From CAVVVS01 sp963751355 (GTDB lineage Bacteria; Bacteroidota; Ignavibacteria; Ignavibacteriales; Ignavibacteriaceae): 11,075 bases of DNA. The position numbers were made by a program, and so were the translations under genes. The notes beneath the pieces are model-generated. The model had not been told where the DNA came from and made no database searches. It saw only the letters and a list, made by a program, of their open reading frames with translations. Of the stretch, positions 6,871-11,075 are shown in pieces. Numbering within the stretch: the stretch's first letter is position 1; every line of letters begins with the position of its first letter. The stretch is from the NCBI GenBank assembly GCA_963751355.1, contig CAVVVS010000026.1, positions 1 to 11,075 on the forward strand, in the 5' to 3' direction.

Positions 6871-8601
6871 TTAAATAATTTTTAATTTCTTCATTTTCCG
6901 CCACAAAGTTGAGGGATTTATTTTCAGTTCTTTAGCTGTTAGCGCTCTATTCCATTTATTAGTTTGAAGTGCGGATAATATAATATCTCTTTCAGTTTCT
7001 AAAATATTATTACTACTTCGTATAATCTTTTCATTATCATTATTAAATTGCGCGCTTTTTAGACGTTTAGGTAAATGCTCAGCCTGAATTATTTCACCAT
7101 TACAAAGTATAAAGCAATGTTCAATTACATTTTCAAGTTCTCTAATATTTCCGGGGAAGTTGTATTCAAAAATGATATCATATGCTGAAGAGGAAAACTG
7201 TTTAATATTTTTCCCGAACTTATTGTTAAATTGCTCAATAAAATGATTCACCAGCAAAGGCAGGTCATCACTCCGCTCACGCAAAGGCGGAAGATGGATA
7301 TTGATAACGTTTATTCTGTAATATAAATCTTCTCTAAATCTCCCGGCGGAAATCTCTTCAATAAGATTTTTATTCGTAGCGACAATTATCCGGGTATCCA
7401 TTTTAATAATTTTATTACCGCCGACTCTTTCAAACTCATGTGTTTCTAAAACTCTTAATAGTTTTGTTTGAACCGCGGTGGAAAGGTCTCCGATTTCATC
7501 CAGAAAAAGAGTACCGCCTTGAGCAAGCTCGAATCTTCCAATCTTTGTTTTTATTGCGCCGGTAAAAGCACCTTTCTCGTGTCCGAACAATTCACTTTCT
7601 ATAAGCGACTCAACAAAAGCGCTGCAGTTTACGGCAATAAACGGACCTGTTCGCCTAGGACTATTTAAATGAATAGCGCGTGCAGCTAACTCTTTCCCGG
7701 TTCCGCTTTCACCGGTAATTAAAACCGAGCTATCAGTTTGTGCTACACTTTCCAGAACGGAGATAATTTGTTTAATCTCTTTGTTTTTCCCAACAATATT
7801 TTCATACTTAAATACTTCATCAAGATGCGACGATAGGTTTTTTATTTCGGAAATATCTATAAACGTTTCTACAGCGCCGATTTTTTCATTTTTGTTATTT
7901 CTTAAAATAGCGGAATTAACTCTTATAGGAACTCCCTTTCCGTTTTTATTTTCAATTTCCAATTCGTTTCCTATTGTAGATGTTCCCTTGTTCATCGTCT
8001 GTTCCATGTGGCAACCGTTTCTGCACAAAGATGAATTGAAAATTTCCCAGCACTTTTTTCCTACGGCTTCCGTTCTTTTATAACCGGTTATCTTAGCGGC
8101 AGAATCATTGAATGATGTAACATTCCAATCATTGTCGATGGTAAACGTTCCTTCAATATTGCTGTTGAATATAGCATCCAGCTTATTCCTTTGATCGATC
8201 AACTCAAAAGTTTTCTGCTCAAGTTCTTCAGCCATTGATAGCATTTCTTTTGTGTTCCGGAAAACTAAAACAACACTAATTACAGTATCGGATTTTAAAA
8301 TTGGAGTAATCGATGCTAGTACATCAATTAAATTTCCGTTTATATCCTTTATCTTAAACGGGAGGTTTGAATAAACCCTCTTTTCTGAAATTACTTCTGA
8401 GATAAATTTTGATTCTTCACCGTTTTTTTTAAATAGGATTGAACATTTCCCTCCTACGATATTACCTTCCGAAAAACCGGTAATGCGCGAAGCTGCTTCA
8501 TTAAACACAATAATGTTTAAGTCCTTTCCTATTACCACAATTCCATCAGGGATTATTAATGCTTCCTTTTGTTGGTCAATTATACTTTGGACGTCTTTCA
8601 T
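6871..8601 (-). CDS. Sigma-54-dependent transcriptional activator with two PAS sensor domains
   Basis: This 576-residue cytoplasmic regulator has four parts. PAS1 spans about residues 10-115 and PAS2 about 143-255, joined by a short coiled linker (MLSMAEELEQKTFELIDQRN). The AAA+ sigma-54 interaction domain spans about 265-490: Walker A GESGTGKE (297-304), GAFTGA loop (344-349), Walker B GTLFLDE (363-369) and RFREDLYYRI with the arginine-finger region at 421-430. A Fis-type helix-turn-helix closes it (about 549-574, ALTAKELKINPSTLWRKMKK). There is no receiver domain, so it senses a signal directly and not through phosphorylation. PAS2 contains a cysteine cluster (C184, C193, C197 in GKKCWEIFNSSLCRNGCHME), which could bind metal, Fe-S or respond to redox; PAS1 has C53 at the equivalent of C184. 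Such proteins bind enhancers and remodel sigma-54 holoenzyme. It is divergent from the DUF89-flavoprotein operon, its likely target. A weak AGAAAG precedes the ATG. Confidence 0.95.
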   Translation of the reverse strand: MKDVQSIIDQQKEALIIPDGIVVIGKDLNIIVFNEAASRITGFSEGNIVGGKCSILFKKNGEESKFISEVISEKRVYSNLPFKIKDINGNLIDVLASITPILKSDTVISVVLVFRNTKEMLSMAEELEQKTFELIDQRNKLDAIFNSNIEGTFTIDNDWNVTSFNDSAAKITGYKRTEAVGKKCWEIFNSSLCRNGCHMEQTMNKGTSTIGNELEIENKNGKGVPIRVNSAILRNNKNEKIGAVETFIDISEIKNLSSHLDEVFKYENIVGKNKEIKQIISVLESVAQTDSSVLITGESGTGKELAARAIHLNSPRRTGPFIAVNCSAFVESLIESELFGHEKGAFTGAIKTKIGRFELAQGGTLFLDEIGDLSTAVQTKLLRVLETHEFERVGGNKIIKMDTRIIVATNKNLIEEISAGRFREDLYYRINVINIHLPPLRERSDDLPLLVNHFIEQFNNKFGKNIKQFSSSAYDIIFEYNFPGNIRELENVIEHCFILCNGEIIQAEHLPKRLKSAQFNNDNEKIIRSSNNILETERDIILSALQTNKWNRALTAKELKINPSTLWRKMKKLKII

Positions 8602-8634
8602 TTAAGATCTTTCTAAATTCTTTACTTTTCAAAC

Positions 8635-8717
8635 ATTGCAATAATACTGCACTAAAACAATGCATGCATTATTATATTGCGCATTTGCAATATACGCAAG
8701 ATCAAATATTAGCAATA
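8635..8717. promoter_or_regulatory. Cluster of GCAATA palindromes, putative enhancer sites for the sigma-54 activator
   Basis: Three symmetric sequences lie close together in the divergent region: ATTGCAAT (8635-8642), AATGCATGCATT (8659-8670, a perfect 12-mer) and TATATTGC-N6-GCAATATA (8673-8694, eight-base arms). GCAATA recurs at 8638-8643, 8687-8692 and 8712-8717, and TTGCAATA at 8636-8643 and 8685-8692, 49 bases apart. The cluster is about 50-110 bases upstream of the -24/-12 site at 8742-8757, the usual enhancer distance, and adjacent to the activator's own start, allowing autoregulation. Binding by this activator is inferred. Confidence 0.5.
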
Positions 8718-8741
8718 TTATCAGAAAACGAACTTTTATTC

Positions 8742-8757
8742 CGGCATTACAATTGCC
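8742..8757 (+). promoter_or_regulatory. Sigma-54 (-24/-12) promoter-like site for the DUF89 operon
   Basis: The 16 bases read CGGCATT-ACAA-TTGCC. The invariant GG (8743-8744) and GC (8755-8756) have the exact consensus spacing, and GGCA and TTGC match fully; ACG after GGC is only partly kept. Transcription would start near 8768, leaving a leader of about 92 bases. The leader contains two curiosities: AAAACGAAC at 8804-8812 repeats one at 8725-8733, and GTTCTAA occurs at 8773-8779 and 8821-8827. A divergently encoded sigma-54 activator makes the site credible. Confidence 0.55.
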
Positions 8758-8859
8758 TACCAATATAAAATCGTTCTAATTATTGATTAATTGGCTTAGA
8801 TATAAAACGAACACTTCAATGTTCTAAAGCGCTAATTGTAAAACATAAAGGCAATGTAA

Positions 8860-9723
8860 ATGTTGATTTCTCCCGGCTGTATTCCATGCGTCGTAAAACA
8901 ATCTTATACTCTAAGCCGGCTGCTAGGAGTAGAAGACAAAAACGAACAAAGAAAAATTATTTACGATACGATCAGTTTATTATTAGAAAATAAAGAAATG
9001 CTATCCGCCCCGCATTTCTCGATTATGCTGCAATCGATATTAAATAAAAATTTAAACGGACAAAGTTCATTCAAAAAAATAAAAGAAAAGAACCGGATGA
9101 ATGCAGAGAGATATCTAAAATATCTTGAACTGATGCTCGAAACTTCCAAAGATAAATTAGAAATGGCCGTTAGAATTTCCATAACCGGCAATACTATCGA
9201 TCTTGGTGCAAATCCCGATTTTAATCTTGAAAAAGAAATTAACATTATCACTTCAAGCAAAATAAATGTTGATTCAATTGGCAAATTCAAGGAAGATTTT
9301 AATAAAGCAAACCGGATTCTTTTTATTGCAGACAATTATGAAGAAGCATTGTTCGATAAATTCTTGATAGCACAATTAAAGCCTAAAGAAGTTGTATTTG
9401 CAGTAAGGTCAAATGAAATTTTAAACGATATAACTTTGGAAGACGCTAAAAGGTTGGGCATAAACAAGCTTTGTAAAGTAATTGAAAGCGGAAGTAGAAT
9501 TGCCGGGACAGACTTAAATGAAGGCACTCCGGAATTTATCGATCTTTTTAATAGAGCAGATTTGGTAATAGCAAAAGGACAGGGAAATTTTGAAACGCTT
9601 CTAAATGCGGAGCGCTCCATTTATTTTTTGTTCAAAGTTAAATGTGAAGTTATTTCTGAATTATGCGGTTATCCCGTTGGAACGGGATTATTGTACTTTA
9701 AAAAATATAGAGGGAAAAAATGA
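8860..9723 (+). CDS. DUF89 family protein (damage-control phosphatase-like, two-Cys subfamily)
   Basis: The 287-residue protein matches the DUF89/ARMT1-like fold, subfamily I (COG1578-type). It starts with the diagnostic cysteine pair GCIPC (C7, C10), followed by a helical N-terminal domain (KIKEKNRMNAERYL). The conserved TGNTIDLGAN is at 109-118, the metal-binding loop FIADNYEEALFDK at 155-167 (D158, N159), AVRSNEILND at 181-190, and DLVIAKGQGNFETL at 234-247, with a late KCEVISELCG segment. Family members are divalent-metal-dependent phosphatases proposed to clear damaged or unwanted phosphometabolites; subfamily II acts on phosphopantetheine. The substrate of subfamily I is not settled. 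The loop reads ADN-YEE, where GDN-AGE is usual, and could affect catalysis. AAAGG at 8847-8851 supports the start. The stop overlaps the next ATG (ATGA at 9720), so it is the first gene of a coupled operon behind the sigma-54-like promoter. Confidence 0.85.
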   Translation: MLISPGCIPCVVKQSYTLSRLLGVEDKNEQRKIIYDTISLLLENKEMLSAPHFSIMLQSILNKNLNGQSSFKKIKEKNRMNAERYLKYLELMLETSKDKLEMAVRISITGNTIDLGANPDFNLEKEINIITSSKINVDSIGKFKEDFNKANRILFIADNYEEALFDKFLIAQLKPKEVVFAVRSNEILNDITLEDAKRLGINKLCKVIESGSRIAGTDLNEGTPEFIDLFNRADLVIAKGQGNFETLLNAERSIYFLFKVKCEVISELCGYPVGTGLLYFKKYRGKK

Positions 9724-11058
9724 AGGCTTACGATGTGGTTATTATTGGTGGAGGGCCAGCCGGAGTAACGGCAGCTTTATCCGCAAAAAATTCTTATCCT
9801 GAATAAAAATATCGCTTTGATCCGCAAAGATTCAAAGCCGATGATACCATGCGGCATTCCGTACACATTATTTACTCTCAATAATGTTAATGAAAATATT
9901 CTGGGGGATGCGCCCTTAACTGCAAATAAAATTGACATTATTAACAGCGAAGCCGTTGATAGAAAAGATCATATTTTGATTCTAGATAACGGTGAAGAAA
10001 TAAAGTATGAAAAACTTGTTTTGGCTACAGGCTCAAGTGCTGTGCTGCCGCAAATTGAAGGGAATGAAAAAGAAGGTGTCTTTCTTGTTAGAAAAAGGAA
10101 AAGTTATTTAGAAAAATTAAGAACGGCAGTTCACAGTGCATCAAAAATTGTAATCCTTGGCGGCGGATATATCGGAGTGGAAGTTGCCGACGAATTGATT
10201 AAAGGAGGAAAAGACATAACAATTGTAGAAATGATGCCGGAACTTTTGCCGACTATGGACAATGAATTTAGCGAGAAGGTTAAAGATATTCTAACTAGCC
10301 GGGGCGGAAATGTTGTTACCGGAAAGAGCATCCAAAAAATATTAGGCAACAGTTCTGTTAGCGGCGTTGAACTAAACGATGGTTCAACAATTAATTGTGA
10401 CCTGGTTATAATATCCGTCGGCTATAAACCAAATCTTGAATTAGTAAAAAAACTTGGACTTCATTACCTTGAAGGTAGGGGAGTTCTTGTTGATAATTAC
10501 CTGCGCACTTCTGAAAAAGACATTTTTGCGGTTGGTGATTGCGCCGTAAAATATGATTTCTTTACGGGTGATTTCTCAAACATTATGCTTGCCTCAACTG
10601 CCATGGCTGAAGGAAGGCTTGTCGGTTCAAATCTTTTTTCCATTAAAGTCATAAGACAATATCAAGGAGTTCTAGGGACTTTCTCTACTAAAATCGGCAG
10701 CACGGCATTTGCCGTAAGCGGATTAACTGAAAACAGAGCAAAAGAAAAAGGAATGGAATATACTGTCGGTATTGCAAAAGCAGTTGACCGCCATCCCGGA
10801 AAACTTCCCGGCGCTACAGAAGTATTTGTAAAGTTAATCTTTTCTACTTATTCGCATACGCTGCTCGGCGCACAAATTTACGGCGGGGATTCGGTTGGAG
10901 AACTTATCAATATGGTTTCCGTTATGATTCAAAATAGAATGACCGATACGGATATAAACACCCTGCAAATAGGAACACATCCGCTGCTAACTCCTTCGCC
11001 GGTAGTTTATCCGGTTATTAATGCAACGATAAATGCAATTGTAAAATGGTTTAAATGA
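9720..11058 (+). CDS. CoA-disulfide reductase/NADH oxidase-like flavoprotein, frameshifted near residue 28
   Basis: Restored, this is a 445-residue FAD/NAD(P)-dependent pyridine nucleotide-disulfide oxidoreductase. The start at 9720 has GAGGG at 9710-9714 and overlaps the DUF89 stop; it encodes YDVVIIGGGPAGVTAAL, the FAD dinucleotide fold. In that frame a TAA comes at 9804-9806. One surplus base at 9801-9804 (best the T at 9804, giving YPEKNIALIRKD) returns it to the frame that runs unbroken to 11058. That frame contains the redox motif PCGIPY with Cys44, matching the single active-site Cys43 of CoA-disulfide reductase. It also holds the NAD(P)H fold ILGGGYIGVEVADEL, the FAD motif IFAVGDCA, and the C-terminal dimerisation domain (GTFSTKIGSTAF, HPLLTPSP). 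A TTG at 9817 gives a 413-residue product lacking the FAD fold and has no ribosome site. CoADR-like enzymes reduce CoA disulfide, polysulfide or O2. The frameshift is either a recent mutation or a sequence error. Confidence 0.85.
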
Positions 11059-11075
11059 TAAATGCCAATAAAATA
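11055..11075 (+). CDS. Start of a third operon gene, cut by the window edge
   Basis: An ATG at 11055 overlaps the flavoprotein stop as ATGA, exactly like the junction between the two genes before it, and stays open to the end (MINANKI). Only seven codons are visible, so the product cannot be identified. No ribosome site precedes it, which fits translational coupling. A second ATG at 11062 in another frame is also open. Confidence 0.4.

Noticed and set aside
7468..8083. Open frames on the plus strand inside the sigma-54 activator gene
   Set aside because: They lie entirely opposite conserved PAS and AAA+ coding sequence and show no recognisable motifs; they are antisense shadows.
8961..9620. 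Minus-strand open frames opposite the DUF89 gene
   Set aside because: The plus strand carries a clear, motif-rich family protein with a ribosome site; the opposite frames are low-complexity shadows.
9785..9806. Programmed +1 frameshifting in the flavoprotein
   Set aside because: The stop context (CCT GAA TAA) lacks a recognised slippery codon directly before the stop, an upstream Shine-Dalgarno-like stimulator or a downstream structure, and such regulation is not known in this family.
9817..9819. TTG at 9817 as the true start of the flavoprotein
   Set aside because: It would lack the GGGPAG FAD fold that is plainly encoded just upstream at 9720, and no ribosome site precedes it. A frameshift explains both pieces better.

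Overview
This is an AT-rich bacterial window. A secreted beta-barrel protein with an Ala-x-Ala-type signal peptide points to a Gram-negative (diderm) cell. Two -24/-12 promoter-like sites and a sigma-54 activator show that sigma-54 is used. Codon usage, protein style and the AAGG-type ribosome sites would fit a Bacteroidota/Chlorobi/Ignavibacteria-type organism, but this is an impression and not a proof.

Layout. (1) 100-1567: a two-CBS-domain protein, an unrecognised 53-residue small ORF, and a tandem universal stress protein. The small ORF stops in an ATGA overlap with the stress protein, whose start is better placed at 737. (2) 1568-2488: a 355-bp gap with a good sigma-54-like site (1824-1839), then a small outer-membrane beta-barrel gene closed by a clear hairpin terminator. 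(3) 2584-5133: a full-length alpha-glucan (glycogen/maltodextrin) phosphorylase. (4) 5173-6806: a gene graveyard. It holds the N-terminal third of a cation-diffusion-facilitator (CDF) metal transporter with three in-frame stops and a frameshift, followed by a complete-length tyrosine recombinase broken by one frameshift and two stops. (5) 6871-11075: a divergent pair of transcription units. On the minus strand lies a PAS-PAS-AAA+-HTH sigma-54 activator. On the plus strand, from a shared 258-bp control region, runs a tightly coupled operon: a DUF89 (damage-control phosphatase-like) protein, a CoA-disulfide-reductase/NADH-oxidase-like flavoprotein with an early frameshift, and the first codons of a third gene. 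Each junction in this operon is an ATGA overlap.

The most interesting unit is the last. The activator has a three-cysteine motif in its second PAS domain. The control region carries GCAATA-bearing palindromes upstream of a site with exact GG-N10-GC sigma-54 spacing. The operon joins a two-Cys DUF89 protein to a thiol-disulfide flavoenzyme. I infer a redox- or thiol-responsive sigma-54 regulon, possibly for CoA/thiol homeostasis or metabolite repair. The connection is inferred from arrangement and motifs only. The OM protein's sigma-54-like promoter might belong to the same or another activator.

No tRNA, rRNA, CRISPR array or intact insertion sequence was seen.
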